A DNA stretch of 64,000 bases from Helopsaltes ochotensis (GCA_013400155.1 VXBM01000276.1:737484-801483); one strand, 5' to 3'; shown: positions 47,377 through 61,736, numbered from the stretch's first letter. Numbers and translations are program-made. The notes: a model not told the origin generated them from the sequence alone.

Positions 47377-49699
47377 CTAGATCAGGTAACAGCTTAAATG
47401 CAACACTGAAGTCCAGTATGGAGGTAGGATTCCAGCAATTAAAATCAGCGCCTCCTGTGTGCCAGCAGCTGCTGGTGCTTTCATCTTCAGCTGAGCAAGT
47501 TCTTCCCAGCAGAGAGAAGATTTCATTTTACTTTATTTTACCCAGGTGCATTCAAGGTGTGTGACAGCAGCACCTGCTCGAGAAGGGCCATAGGTAGGAG
47601 AAAATAAATAGTTGTGAGCCAAACTCCAGGGTGGGATTCTTGGTGTTTAGTCAGTGCCCGTCCTTGGGATATTACAGGAATTACGGGATGAGCATGTGAT
47701 TTTTCAGGAAGACGCTACAAAGCATAACGTGCTACCAGCTTTTCTCATCATTCAGTAACTCATGGTTTATTGTTTAGAGGTTGTGTCTGACCATGGTATT
47801 TACGTTCAAGTACATCCTGATGTCACTGGAGCTACATCTCTTCCTGAAATTAAGGAGAGGGCAATCAAGGGGAGATCTGGTTTTGCTGAGAAAAATCAAG
47901 ACTACTTTGTATTGCCTCCCGTGGCTGTGGCACCAATGGCAAACATGGGCTTGATTTGTGACCCTGCAGGGGAGCTGCCGTCCTCTCTGGCTGCACCTCC
48001 AGCAATCAACCTCTGGCAATCAACAACACCACATTCACAAAAGATGCTTATATTCATCTCTGGCAGCTGCCTCTTATCTCCTGAGCCGTACTGGCTCATC
48101 TACCATGGAACCATCCATTTTTCCTTTTATAGCCCTGGATGGTGTTTTAATGCAGTGTTTGAAACAAGTGCACAGTTTGGGCCAGCGCAAAGGTTTAGAA
48201 GCTTTAGGCCATACATAAACTTAGGAAAAAGGCTGCACAGACATGAAAGGCTGCACTTGTGTGCTGAGGTCTTGGGCTGTTGTCCAAAACAGCTGCCAAA
48301 GGCTTTTATCAGGAGCATGGTGCATTAATGGAGCCAGCAGCACTTCATGGGTTTCCAGAGATATCACAGTGCAGTGTTTGGTAACAGCTGGAGGATTCCA
48401 CTTCATTTAGCAATGGGAAGGACCTTTGGAAAAGGCTATGGGAGCAATAGAGCCATCAGTGGTAGTAGTAGTGATTGGACTATTTTGATTCAGATCTGTC
48501 TTGAGCATTGGGCATCTCTGCAGCCACAGCCATCCTCTCCTTGAAAAGGTAAAATACAGCAGGCATGTAGCTGAAAAAGGGAATAATGGGGTTTTAATGG
48601 CAGCAAAGTAACATGCTGTGGGTTGCTGTTGTCCTTCCCAAAATGCCCCTCAACTCCAGACTCTGGGCCTTTTTTTCATATATTATTATGTGCATTTTTA
48701 CAGTTATACTGAGGTAGGAAAGTTTCACAGGCCACAATTCAGGTATTCAAAAGAAAAAAAGAAAGGTGCGCTAAATATCAAGTGACTTGACTGTTGTTCG
48801 GTAGGAAACATGCAGCAGCAGAGCACTTCAGTCACATCTTTGTGGAGAACTTGAGGGTTGCTAAAAATCTTTCTCTTGATCCTGTTTGTAATCTGAGTAT
48901 CATCTTAATCCATGCGAGGAACTGCCCTCCTGGGCCACATCTGTCTTCCTGCTTCTATCTAAATAATCCAAGGAATTCAGGTTTTTTCCATCTCTGCTCG
49001 CTGCAGGTCTCCAAGGCCATTAGAATAAGCTTTGACTCATCCACTCATTTAACTCTCTCAAATCCATCTTGGTCAGTGGTTCCATCCCCTTTCCATCGTG
49101 CTGGAGACGAGCCTGTGGCTGAGCTCCACAAGCATCCCTGCCTGGTTTCCATCCCATCTGTTCTGTTTATCAGGTTGGTGTCCAGCACCTGCTTTGTCTG
49201 TTTTTCACCAGTCCCTGCATTTTTTCCCTCTTCTTCATCCGATGAGAAAAAACTCATTATCAAAGTAAATACATCTGTTAGCAAGCCCTGTTTTACATTC
49301 CTCCAGAAAACAAAATTTTCCATGATGTTTTCAATTCATTAACTTTATTTAACCAATACAGTTGGTGTTTCTTAAGCAAGTGACTTTGCTAATAGACATT
49401 ATTTTAACAGATCTTTATCATTTTAAGCCATTTGTGATCAAGGACATTTTACCCTAAGGGTTAGAAAGCAAATTAATTCACATTTTTGGGAGAAATCTGA
49501 TGTGAAATTGTGCAACAGAAGGGAAATAAAAGATGTGAGACAACTTCTTGGTCAACAACTGACCTGATTGTTGCCCTCCTTTAATTCTGGAGAGCTGTTG
49601 GGAGCTGTTTTTTGCTGTGATGGGTGTCACCATAGGCATGCCCTGTATTTAACTGCATGTGTGTTCAGAATTGTACATGGAAAATGGGTGTCTGAAAAC

Positions 49700-49947
49700 T
49701 CAGAGGAGCTGAAAGGGACTGAGTTGTGCCTCCAGCAAGGCAGGGAGGTTGGGCCAGCAGCCCCCAACTGCCCCATGACCTGGGCAGCAGGGAGAGAGGG
49801 GATTCTTGTGCTCTGCCCCGCTCTCGTGAGACTTCACCCGCAGAGCTGCCTCAGCCCTGAGGCTCCCCAATATCAGAAGGATGTGGAGCTGCTGGAGAGG
49901 GTCCAGAGGGGGAGCTCCTTGGAGAAGCTCCAAGGCCTGGAGCGTTG
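49700..49947 (+). mobile_element. Internal CR1 fragment without its 3' tail
   Basis: CTGGGCAGCAGGGAGAGAGG, CTCGTGAGACTTCACCCGC and GGATGTGGAGCTGCTGGAGA match the 5' half of the longer CR1 copies here. The sequence then leaves the element before the tail, which is unusual because most CR1 copies keep their 3' end. Confidence 0.75.
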
Positions 49948-52871
49948 AACCTTGTGTTTTGGGTGACAGCAAAGCAGGAGAGGAAAGTCCAGGTCTTCTG
50001 GAAGCATTTGCTGAGGACTCCACAGCTTTGCTTTCATTGTACTTTCATCCTCTCATGTTCATTGTCTCTGGGTCTGTGTTGGCTCAGCAGAGCCAGAGAG
50101 ACTTCTTGGAGTGGAAGAAAAGTTGGATTTGTGTCCTTTGGGAGAAGGAGAGAGGAGAAAACCTTTGCCCAGGAGTGGTGGGCCAGACACATCTTTCTTT
50201 TCTGGTGCCACAAAATCATTAGATTTTTTTATTTTTTCACATTACCAAGTGTCACTTTACCTGGCCCTTCTTCACCTGGGATGAATTTTTGCTGAGGAAT
50301 ACGAGACACTTGGAATGGCCATCACAGAACAGGTATTTGGGATGATAAACTCTGCTGTGTTAGGGGCTTTAAATCAGGGAGAACATCTCATTTTCAGCAC
50401 AAACACTTAATTTTCAGCCCAGTAACAGATAATTGACAGAAACAAGGCAGAGAAGCCTTGTGGATGGAAGTGTAATGAGTCGAAAAAGTATTTAATTACA
50501 GCAAAGAACTGAGTGATGTTATATTGTCTATATCCTTCTAGTGAGATGCCTTTTTCAGCCCATTATAAGGAAGAAGAAATGGAGTTCCGGGGCCAAATGG
50601 CAGAACATTACCTAAGATGTTAAAAAAAAAACAACTAAGGAAAAGATAATTGTTGCAATTAATCATGAGCCCAAAAATATTCAAGGAGAAAAAGTGGGAA
50701 GGAGACAAAATAATTAATAGCATGAAGAAATGAAAATTCTCAGTCCTGAGGTGCAAGGACAGGGACACTTAATGGAATAGAAAGCAGCAGAACTGCTGGA
50801 AGCACCTACTTATCCCAAAACCCATTAGCTGAGGAGACTCGTTGTCACCACAGGTTATTAACATGAGGAGCTCAGCAGGAGCCCTTTGAAGAGCTGCTAC
50901 GTTGATAAGTGGATTCAGAATTCACAGAAAAATATTAATGGGATAAAACTGAAACCCCACAAAGCTTTTAAGAGCCAAGCAAGTGTCTCTGCTTCAGGAC
51001 ATGAGGGCAACCTGGGAGGGTAGAACTTCAAAAGCAAACTATTTGTGGGATGAGCTTTTTCACTTTTCCTTGAAATGCACATCCTCTTGCAAAAGCTGCT
51101 GCAGTCACTTTTCTGCTCCGTGCCATCATGGATATTCCTGTGTGTTAACTGTGTTCCTGCTGTTTATTTGGCACTGATGTCTGGGAAAACAACAAAGACG
51201 TTGGGATTCCAAGATTCCTGAACAAAGTCCAAGATTGGGACTTTAGGAGGGGAAATGCTGGCTTTCCATGGATTGCTCTGCCTATAGCCCACTCCAGCCA
51301 CCCTTTCAAATCAAATCTGTTCTCAGCTCTTTAAAGGATTCTTTTAATTACATCCGATTACTCAAAAGATTCTTTAATGTCAGAGTTCTTTTCGTTACTT
51401 AAATTTCTACTAAAATCATGTGAAAACTTTTCAAGGAATGCAGACAGGCGTTCCTGGGTTAGTTAGCCAGCTCTTCCCACAAGGGATGTCATTTTGGTAC
51501 AGCTGCTTGAAATATGGGATTTTTCATGTGTAATCCCAATCTGAATAAATTCAGATTGATTTTTTTCCTCAGCCCAGGGCTGTTGGTCAGTGGCTGAAGG
51601 AGGAGAAGGTGTAGAAGTTCCGTGGCCGGATACAGGTGTGATGTGAGGTATGATGAGAAGTAACTTCTCTTTGGGAAACCTTGCCAAAACAAAAAAGTGG
51701 TAAAAATAACTTGGAATGATGGCAATGGTGCACTGGCAGAATGAGTTTGTCTACACTCGCCCTCTGCTTGGGAAGGACCAATCTAAAGGCAGGATTTGGC
51801 TCTTAAAGGCTCGAGGGCTGGTTTTGGTGATTGATTGGACTCCTTGGTGAGGATCCCAGTATGCTGTGCCTGTAAATGCTGAGCAAATTTCCTAAATGTG
51901 GCCTCCTCACATCAGGTCACACAACTTCTTCTTGTGGCACAAAGTAATTTATTAATTGTTTTTCGTACTGGTTTCACTGTGAAAACATGGGTGGAATGGG
52001 AGCTCAGTTCATTCTGTTGGCAGAACAGACTCTGGATGCACCAAGGTGGAGGAAAACACATTTTGACGTCAGTGCACCCTTCAAACTGGGCTGCCTGGTG
52101 GCTCCATTCTCCAGTAGCTCTGTGGTGGGCTCAGGCTTGGCTCCATGTGAGCACCTTTCCCTAAGGGATGTTCCGTGTGTCTCCTTTCATCATCTTCTCC
52201 ACAGGAGAGGCAAGAACTGCAGCCTTGTTTTCTTGAAGGGTTTAATTTCAGGAAGAGTGGGTTTTTGCCTTTCTTTTCGGATTTGTTTTGTTACAGATAA
52301 CACTTTCTAACCACAGCACCCAAATCTGAAGGCTCTGAGTGAAATCTTTTTAGGAAGATGATGCTCATAACCACCTGATTCCATAACTGGGACTCGGAGA
52401 AAATCTCTAACAAGATTTGTGTTGGTTTCCTTTGCTCCTGGCTGTATCTGGGGGCTCTTTCTGAAAAGCGCAAAACCACAGCATGTTTCAGCCATCACCT
52501 GCAAAGTGACAATATCAGAGACAAGATTTGAAATCATCTCTAAAAATAAACAGCAGGCAGGCTCTGGCCTGGGATGGGGATGGGAATGGGGTGGTGGGTG
52601 TCCCATCTGTGCCTTCCCAAACCTGCCTGCCACCTGCAGGGACACCATAGCTGGATCTTCAACACACCCACAATAGATGTATTTATTGTTCTTCTTTGAG
52701 GTTTTCCACTTCATTGTCCGTGTTTGCATCCATCTAATGACAGAAAGGATGAGTAAGGAGAGAGCAATTGCAGGAACACTCTGATACTTCCTGTGTTACT
52801 CCTCAGAAATCCCAGGAATTCACAGAAGCACACGAACCATTTCAGTGGGAATGTGTGTGAGATAGTGTGAG

Positions 52872-53492
52872 GATCACAGAATCACAGAACGGTGTGTGTT
52901 GAAAGGAACCATAAGGATCGTCTGATTTCACCCCCTGCCATGGTCAGGGACACCTTTCAGTATCAAAGATTGCTCCAAGCCCAGTCCAACCTGGCCTTGG
53001 ACACTTCCAGGGATGGGACTTGGAGCTTCTCTGGGCTACCTGTGCCAGGGCCTCACCCACCCTCACGGGAACAGTTCCTTCCCAATGTCTCGTCTAACTC
53101 TGCCCTCTGGCAGTGGGAAGCCATTCCCTCTTGTCCTGTCACCCCAGGCCCTTGTCCCAAGTCCCTCTCCAGCTGTCCATTTAGGCTCTGGCAAGGGCTC
53201 TGAGCTCTCCCTGGAGCCTTCTCTTCTCCAGGTGAGCACCCCCGGCTCTCCCAGCCTGGCTCCAGAGCAGAGGGGCTCCAGCCCTCAGAGCATGTCCGTG
53301 GCCTCCTCTGGATTCTCTCCAGCAGTTCCATATCCTCCTGATGTTGGCCCCAGAGCTGAAAGCAGCTCTGAAGGTGGGGTCTCACATGAGCGGAGCAGAG
53401 GGACAGAATCCCCCTTTCCTGCTGCCCACATTGAGGAATCAGCCCCCAGGGCATGGGAGGGTTCAGGGCTCCCAAAGCACACGAGCAGCTCA
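52872..53492 (-). mobile_element. CR1 LINE 3' fragment (about 0.6 kb)
   Basis: GATCACAGAATCACAGAACG tail, then TGCCATGGTCAGGGACACC, CAATGTCTCGTCTAACTCTG, CTTCTCCAGGTGAGCACCCC and GGTGGGGTCTCACATGAGCG. Reverse orientation and the same subtype as 10851-11471. Confidence 0.88.
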
Positions 53493-54971
53493 CACTGAGC
53501 TTTTCATGACCCAGAATTGATCTACCACTATGTTCAGCCCATTGAGTGAGTCCTGAGTAGCCCATGTGTGTGGGGGGAATTGTGGTTTCCCGCTGCTCCG
53601 CTCCCTTCCCTGCTGTGACCCACCATGTCTGGTTTCCATCCTCATCCATGTCCTGCGTCTGGGATGAACCGAGCAGCCTTTGGGGTTCCCCCTTGGCTCA
53701 CAGGGCATGGGCTGAGACAAGCAGGATTAGTTTTTTTAAAAAACAGAGGCTTAACACCCAGAGGAAAGTACTCTTGCAGGATATCAGGCTCGAGCTTAAT
53801 CCCTGACTTGGCATCCAGGAGTGTTATATCATGCTCGGGCGGGAGAAGTATGATGTCATTTTCCACACTCGTATTTTATCTGAACATCTTATTAAAACCC
53901 TGTCATTCTCCTGGGTCATTTCCCTAAGAGAAGTGAGATTGTCAATGCTCCACTCTGGCTTCAGCCTGCAAGAAAGGTTTTTTAATGATTTTTATGTACA
54001 ATTAAGGAGTAGAAAAAATATCTTTAAAGGCATCATTGAAAGAAAAGGAGTGAAAAATGCATTTTTTCATTTTTTATTACAACAAAAAAGCTTAAAAATA
54101 GTTAGAACATTTCTGTAAAGGTTCATTTTTATGCTTTAATTCTATAAATGTACCCGCAAAGGAAATACTTTAAAAAACAACAACAAAGCACTGAAGTCTT
54201 GCACTATCTCTGGCTCCCGCCCTCCCGGCTGGCTGCCACATCCTGGCAGAAACCTTCCACTATCACCCTAGAGAGGGGAGGCAGCAGGTTGTCCTGCCAA
54301 TGGATTTTATCCAAGAGATGCAAGTGTCAGTGATGTTTTCCAGAACTTATGGGTGGATTTTCCAATGAGAAAAAATAGCCTGTAATGTCATTACCATACA
54401 ATGCTGCGTCGTGCCCCAACATAAAGCTCAAACACGAAGGCACGTCAGGATTTTGTCACTAAATCAGGTGTAAACTTCTCCCATTCAGAGAGGGGTTTTA
54501 GGTATTAGTTTCAAAGTTTATGTTACACCTTTTTTCTAATTCTTCTTGCGCTCTCTTTCCTCTTGTACCAGTTCCTCAGTGCCTTACACGAACACCTTGG
54601 GCCAATTAGTACCTTCACAAAAAATAATCACCTTCCTTGGACAAAGGTCCTTCTCCAGCCTGCCAGTCTGTATTAGTCAGAGGCATTTTAAGGGGATTTC
54701 CCAAACCATACTAACACTCTTCCCAAAAATCCTAATGGGACAAGTCAGCTCAAGAAGTTTGTCCAGAGAGACAGTTTTCCAATGTCAGTGTATCATCAGG
54801 TTGTCAAGGAAATCCTTCAGAGCTACTTGCTTACTTGCAACTCTAGGAAATTATAAACTGCTGGTAATTAATTGTTTTTAAAAAATAATTATTTCTAAAA
54901 AATAATTAAAAATACTTCAGTATCACAGTATTCTCATCCTGGATTAGTGTGTTCATCCTGCTGGCCATGGA

Positions 54972-55552
54972 TGGAGTAGGACACATGGCATGGGAGGGGA
55001 TTCTTCTCCTATACTTTCCCCTCATGAAACCCCACTTGTGGAGCTGCCTCCAGCCCTGGGGTCCAACAGCAGCAGGATGTGGAGCTCCTGGAACAAGTCC
55101 AGAGGAGGCCCCAGAGCTGCTCTGAGGGCTGGAGCCCCTCTGCTCTGGAGCCAGGCCGGGAGAGCTGGGGGTGCTCACCTGGAGAAGAGAAGGCTCCAGG
55201 GAGAGCTCAGAGCCCCTGGCAGGGCCTGAAGGGGCTCCAGGAGAGCTGGAGAGGGACTGGGGACAAGAGATGGAGGGACAGGACACAGGAAATGGCTTCC
55301 ACTGCCAGAGGCAGAGTTAGATGGGATATTGAGAAGAAATTCTTGGCTGTGAGGGTTGGGTGAGGCCCTGGCACAGAGTACCCAGAGCTGCTGTGGCTGC
55401 CCCTGGATCCCTGGCAGTGCCCAAGGCCATGTAGGATGGGGCTTGGAGCAACCTGGGCTAGCAAGAGGTGTTCCTGCCCATGGCTAGGGGTGAACTGGAT
55501 GACTCTTAAGGTTTATTCCAACCCAAACCATGCTGGAATTCTATAAGCAAGG
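54972..55552 (+). mobile_element. CR1 LINE 3' fragment (about 0.58 kb)
   Basis: CCTCATGAAACCCCACTTGT, AGGATGTGGAGCTCCTGGAA, GCTCACCTGGAGAAGAGAAGG, CAGCTGTGG-like CTGCTGTGGCTGCCCCTGG and GGTTTATTCCAACCCAAACC. Close relative of the copy at 21.2 kb. Confidence 0.9.
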
Positions 55553-58500
55553 CACTAAAACCTGCATTTGGACCAGGAGAGGGATTTAGTCCTTGTCTGA
55601 TTCCAGCAACTGAGAGGTTTCTGTTTCCTTCAAACCCAGAGATGTTCTCCCAGTTTCAGTGACGAGCCGTGGATGCTCCAGCACGTTTTGTGTGTGGTGC
55701 TGCTCCCCTTCCTCACCATCCTCCTCGCTTTCTGCTCTTTCCCCAATTTAGCTCTCACTGCTGTGTCTCTCCCTTCCCTCATCGCTACTCCATCTCGGCA
55801 CAGCAATGTCAGACCCAGCAAACCCCCCTCAGCAGTTCTCTCCCTACAATCACAAACCCAAGCTGCAGCCACTTTCCATGTGGGTTTTCTCAGCCCTGGT
55901 GGAGCAGTAACAGTGTCAGAGATAAAAACTGGATTTTTGTAGTATTTTAGTACATATGCTCGCTACTCCTCTGACACAAGCACCCTGAGTAGTATCTGGC
56001 ACCCGTAAGTGCTATTCAAATAAAAGTGTATTTTCAGTTTGCATTTTTTAATCTCTTGATTAGTGATTGCTGTGGATCATCATCTCTGAGATGCCCACGT
56101 GGGCTGTTTTCACTCATCTGCACATCTGAGGCTCACTGAGAATGGGGGGTTGGCTTCTCTTCCTGGTCATTAGATCCCTTTAGGTGATCCAAATCAAGTG
56201 CATTAGGAGAGCTTGAATTCTTCCCACTTTTGCTTGTTCTGATCTTAGATAAATCCTATCCCTCTTCACAATGGCCAAGCATTGTTAACGTATGTATTTT
56301 TTTTAAAAAGCAAGCATAATTTTAAATTTTTTTTTAATAATAGAAACTGATTTCTTTAATCATTTACTTGCTTGCAGCATGCTTTTGTTGAGTAGGTGTT
56401 TTGAAGCAAATAAGAAAACATGTACACTCTTTTCCTGATTTTTCACCTACTTGGAAATTAAATACATCATTTAAACCCACAGAAGTGATTGAAGGAGGGA
56501 GATTTTTGACTGAAAATCTTAGGTAAATACCATGGGCAAAATTCAGTAAGTTTTAAAATGTGGGTTTTTTCCTCTGAGTCATATTGGAATGAGACATTTG
56601 TGTTACAGTAAGTACAAATGTAATTATGAAGCCAAATTTCACCTTAGAGAATAAATGAGGGAAAAATGGGAATGGCTGATAAAGATTTCAAACCAGACAT
56701 TGAATGATAATAAAAATCAAATCCTGTATATGATAACAGCTCACTAAATAATTTCTGTGGTAGGATATCAACAGGTTTCTGGGATTTAGAGCTAAATCCT
56801 TGTGAGCAGAAACACCAATTGATTAATCAGAGGATGTGCTGAAAATTTATTCCACATATTAAAAAAAAGCAAACAAATGAAGCTCCCACAGAGCCACAAA
56901 AACCACATATCCAGATTTGATTTTTGGAGGGATTTCCTGAAGAGGAAGAATTCTACTGCTACTTTTTCCCCCCCAAACATTTCATTGCAGCACCTTTCAT
57001 CCTTGTATAGAAATTGTAGGAAGCCCATCAAAGGTCTAAGGGAAAAGGGGATATTTCCTCTCTTCCTGTGTTCGGATCTGATTTCCTGAAGAGCAGAGGA
57101 ATCTCTGTTTCTTCTCTCCACCAAAAGAAAATGTATTTTGTGGTGCCCAGCTTTACTTAAGTGCTTGAACACCTGTTCTTTATGTTTTACACCAAATCCT
57201 GCAAACTTCACACCTGAAAAGAAACATTTCTTATCACCTTGGAATTACTGTAATTGTTCAGTATTTGTTGATAAGAGTCTGAAAGGGGAATGTGTTGCTT
57301 GTTTTCCTCCTGGAGGGCAGGAAACAGCTGCACATGTGTCCTCATGTTCCGGAAGAGTTGGGGGGTCACCAGGAGAGAAAGAATCTGTGGGTAGTTCCTA
57401 TGGCTGTATCAACATCACTCCTATTTTAGCAAATGAATTTTTGGAGCTATTGCAGATTCTTGCGAAAATTACAAGGCGTGTTGCTTGTAAGGCCATGATT
57501 TTTTGAGGTGGGTGGGAGTTCTGCATTGGTAGGGAATGCTGGCACTGGCTGTGTGGTTCTCCAGTGTGAGCAAATAACATGGATAGTGTCTGTAATGGGA
57601 TACACATGCACAATCTCCTGGGAAAGTGCTGGAAAACTGGAGGTAAAAAGGACCATGACCAACAATGCAGCAAGTCTTGTGGGCTGAACAGCAAAGCATC
57701 AAGTTGCCTTTGGGGCTAACAAGTCAGGCTGCCCTCTAAAAAGTCTTCTCAATCCAAGGAATTTTCCAGAGTTGTGCCTGAGAAATGGCATTTAAATATC
57801 AGCTTTTCCAGTTCTCGTAGCTTGTAGAAAATCTGGAGCGTGTGCACCGAGCTTGTCCCCAAGTCTGTGATGTCCCCAGTGAAAAACTGGGATTTAACAA
57901 TGTTCTGTTGACCAGAGTTGTTGAAGGTGCAATAATATTGTGACCAGCTGAGGTTGTCAGCACCTCTTTATATGGGTGCTCCCTAGATTTGCATAATGCT
58001 GAGAGATGGGATAAGGGTTGTCACGGTTAATAAACTCCACGGGTGTTTAATCCTCATTAGGGCTTTAAGTCGTTTTGGTGCTCGCACTCACTTTCCAGTT
58101 GTACTTAAATCCACTTCTCATTAACTGAGTCTGTGCTCAGGGACTGGGGTCCAAACCCCAGCTCTGAGCCCTTCCTCAGGTGCATTTTTTCATAGCAGTG
58201 ACCCAAAATAGATTGCAATGTCCAATGTGTGTGTGTAAAAAGGACATCTTTTTCTACGAAAAAAGGGTTTGGATTTTTTTGTCTTGCTTTTCTAGAGAGC
58301 ACCACGTGATGCCAGCTGCTCTCCAGAGTTTTCAGTGATGGAGTGAGGCTCAGAAACCCTCCCAGGCAAACTCAGATATATACATGGCTGTGCAAATGTA
58401 ATATTGTGCTCTGATGATTGTAAGAGCTGCCCAAACCCAAGTATCCATCCACCACCTTTCTCCTCTGTCCCAGGTCAATCTATGCTGTCCTCCACATTAG

Positions 58501-58876
58501 TTATGAGGGAAGATGGACAAACCTCTCAGTGAGCTGAGATGTTTGAAGTCTTCAGAGATCTGTAGCTGTCTCGTAAATACCACTTTGGAGTGATTCTTAC
58601 TCGGAATTGCTGAGTGCACCAATACCCTGTTGTTCCTAAGTGATGCAAAAGTGATGAGCTTTCCTTTGTTTTGGTCTTCTCATTTTCTGATTGTCTTCCT
58701 CTTAGTCTGAAAAACGTATAAATATTTGAGGTTTTGTTGTTCAAATTGAGCTATTGCTGCTGTTGCTTGTGTGCTAGGTTAGTCAGCAGTAAAAACACTG
58801 ACTCCAATAAGGAGCATGGGGGGAACTTCCAGCAGAATCATGTGAAAATGTCTGTAAAAGGTTACTTGAACATCTT

Positions 58877-59300
58877 GGAATCATGGAATCAGTTAGGTTG
58901 GAAAAGACCTCTAAGATCATCGAGTCCAACCATCCCCCAGCACTGTCAAGGCCACTGCTGACCCACGTCCCCAAGTGCCATATCCACACAACTTTTAAAT
59001 CCCTGCAGGGATGGAGACTTCACCATTTCCCTGAGCATCCTGTACCAATGCCTGACCAACCTTTCCACCAACCTGAGTCTCCCCTGACACAGATTGAGGC
59101 CATTCCTTTTTGTCCTGTCCCTGTTCCCTGGGGTCAGGGCCCAGCTCGCCCCCACAGCTGCCCCCTCCTGTCAGGGAGTTGTTTAGCCAGAAGGTCCCTG
59201 CTGAGCCTCCTTTTCTGCAGGCTGAGCCTCCCCAGCTCCCTCAGTGCTCCTGGTGCTCCAGACCCTTCCCCAGTTCCAATCCTATCTCTGGCTCCAGCCC
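58877..59300 (-). mobile_element. CR1 LINE 3' fragment (second subfamily)
   Basis: TTGGAATCATGGAATCAGTT, GAAAAGACCTCTAAGATCAT, CGAGTCCAACCATCCCCCAG, CACGTCCCCAAGTGCCATAT and CAGCTGCCCCCTCCTGTCAG. The tail region is better preserved than in the 16.4-kb copy. Confidence 0.88.
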
Positions 59301-61371
59301 CACAATGTCTTTCTTGTAGTTTTCAATGTACAAGCTTGGTGGGGATTTTAACCTGCTTCCTTTCCCTGGGTTCTCTGGGTACCAACAAATATTTTGAATA
59401 ATTCCTTGAAATTTCAGCCCTCAGCTGAGTGCAGAAGGGCAGGAGTGAGAGCTCCTGCCTTGGAGCGGGGGTGCTTTGGGATGGCAACAGACAGATTTCC
59501 TTAAATATATTTAGTGACTTTGTAATCTCAGTTCTTAAGAATCTCCTGTATGTGTACAAATGTGTTTTACAGAGACTTCTAATTTGAGCAAATTTGGGTT
59601 CCTGAGATTACATCTTTTCCAGCCTCTAAAACACAGGCTGCTGCTGCTGGAACTGTAAGTCCTTGTTCCAAAGCACTTCAAAAGCAGATTTTAATTCTTA
59701 AGCCTGTCTTCCCCTTGTTCCTTTTGACAGAAGATGTTTCCAAAAGTTTATCTATTTTTAAGGTGGCCCAAATCCGATGCTGATCATGACAACTTTCAAA
59801 ACAATTAATTTGGGAATGAAATCTTACAGAAACCTCAAATATGTTATATCAGGATCTTAACAAAAGTTGGACAACCCAACAAGTAGAGTTTCTGGCATAT
59901 AATAAATAATATATAGATCCTTTCTAGCTTGATAAGCAGGAAACTATTGATTAAAACCTGGTCTGTAGCTTATTTCCTGACCTGCTGAGTCAAAGTGCGT
60001 TTGATCTGTCTCAGTTTGGAATCAGCAATATTTTTTGTGTGGGTGCAACATGTCCCGCTCCCTTTGATCCCCAGAGATTTGTTTTGGCATTGCAGCAGCT
60101 ATTTTTATTTTGCTTTGTGAGGGAAATAAAAATGGTTTGATGGTATCACAGTGTTCCAGATCTGCCTAAATGTCACGTAAGGAGACTTATGGGAGAGACC
60201 AGAAGCTGTAGGTGTTGACCTGAAGACAAGCTGTATGTGATGTATGGGATATAGTTCAGAGACCAGAATTAATTTAGGACATGTAGGATAACACAGAAAT
60301 AAATAATTTCTCATTAAATAAAGCATAAAACTTTATTTTAAATGCTCTGCTGCAGCTCCTGAATTTGAAAAGAAAGTAATATTCCCTGATGGTCTTCAGA
60401 TTGTATAATTTTGGAATCTGTTTAGGATAGTAAGGGGTTTTATTTAAAATGTGAAGAACTATTCTAAAAAGTAAATATTTTATTGAAATGAAGTTAAAAA
60501 ATTCAAACAAAGAACCCTAAACCCTGAGTCATCTACAATAGGTTCATTTCAGTGTATTTTTTAAATGGATGAAGGCAAAGTGCTCCATCCACCCTCTATT
60601 CTCGATCTGTTGCTTTGCCAGGAGTTTCCTACCAGCTCTTAGGATGAAATCATCACGTCTAAAAGTAGCTGTTACATACTTTGGGATCTGGGCCACTGAT
60701 TGTGGGACCCAAGCATAGCAAAGAAATCACCACTCCATGGGCTTCCCAGCTTCCCATGTAGCTGAGACCACCTTGGGAATAAGAGCAGTGGCTCATCCCC
60801 CAGCCTGCACATTGTGGAGGAAACTGGGCAATGCTGGTGGCAGGGAAACTTCCCAGGCCAACCATTCAGGAGCCTGGTGACACTCACACTCCCAGCATTC
60901 CTCAGCACTGGAGTGGTGCAGGCTTAATGATATCCCCATTTATTTTGAAAAAAACCCAAAACAAAACAGGGACATTCAGGGGTGAAGTCCTGCACATCCC
61001 TGTAGCCTCTAATAAAAGGTAATGAAAAGTATTGCGACATAAACCCACGTTTGATGCTGCAGGAGTAACAACGGTGTTCTTTTTGGCTTTAAACAGAGGT
61101 GGAGTTTGTTTTTAATTGCATGTTGGAGCAAGTAATTGGGCTGGTTTATGCCAGGACAAAGCATTAGGGCAGTGAGAGGCATTCCTGGATCTTGGCCCTC
61201 GTCTTTCCCCAGAGACTGATTTTTCAGTGTGACAGTGGCACTGATTGTCTTCCAGCTTAAATCAAAAAAGTAGATGGAGCATAGGGATAGAAATGCCGTG
61301 AATTTTCTATTAATCACTGAAATATTCTCTCACATTTAAGGAAATTTAAAAAAAAAATTTGACAGCAACCT

Positions 61372-61394
61372 CCCCCCCCCACACACACACACAA
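61372..61394. repeat. C9 run followed by (AC)n microsatellite
   Basis: Nine C then ACACACACACACA. A short simple repeat, likely polymorphic. Confidence 0.85.
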
Positions 61395-61736
61395 ACAACC
61401 CGTGTTGCTTTTAATAAAAACAGCCAAAAAACCCTCCCCAAATCCTTTTCATCAGGAGAGGGAAGAAAAAGCAGTTAGTGGGAACTAGAGCTCTTTGTGT
61501 TTGAAATGCCGGCTGCTTTCCAGCCCTTGTTGGAGAACTCGGGCGTTTCAAGAGCTCACTCTTTAAAAGTGCTGTTTTGGTCTGAGCTACATCAAAATCC
61601 TCTCAGTCCTGTTGCTCACCTATTTGCATCACTTGCTTGTCTTTGGTGGTTTTTTGGGTGAGGAATTCCTTGCTAATTATGGCCATATTTTGTAGTTACC
61701 TTGTGGTGTCACTTTTTATTGCTGTGAGCATCCTCA

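Noticed and set aside
47762..48328. 188-codon open frame in the large intron
   Set aside because: No family resemblance, no regulatory context, and it lies wholly within an intron of the same strand. Treated as chance.
48794..49342. 182-codon open frame in the large intron
   Set aside because: Composition and content look like translated intron. No domain, and no supporting splice signals.
60513..60526. Telomere-like ACCCTAAACCCT word
   Set aside because: Only two imperfect units; not the vertebrate TTAGGG repeat and not part of an array.
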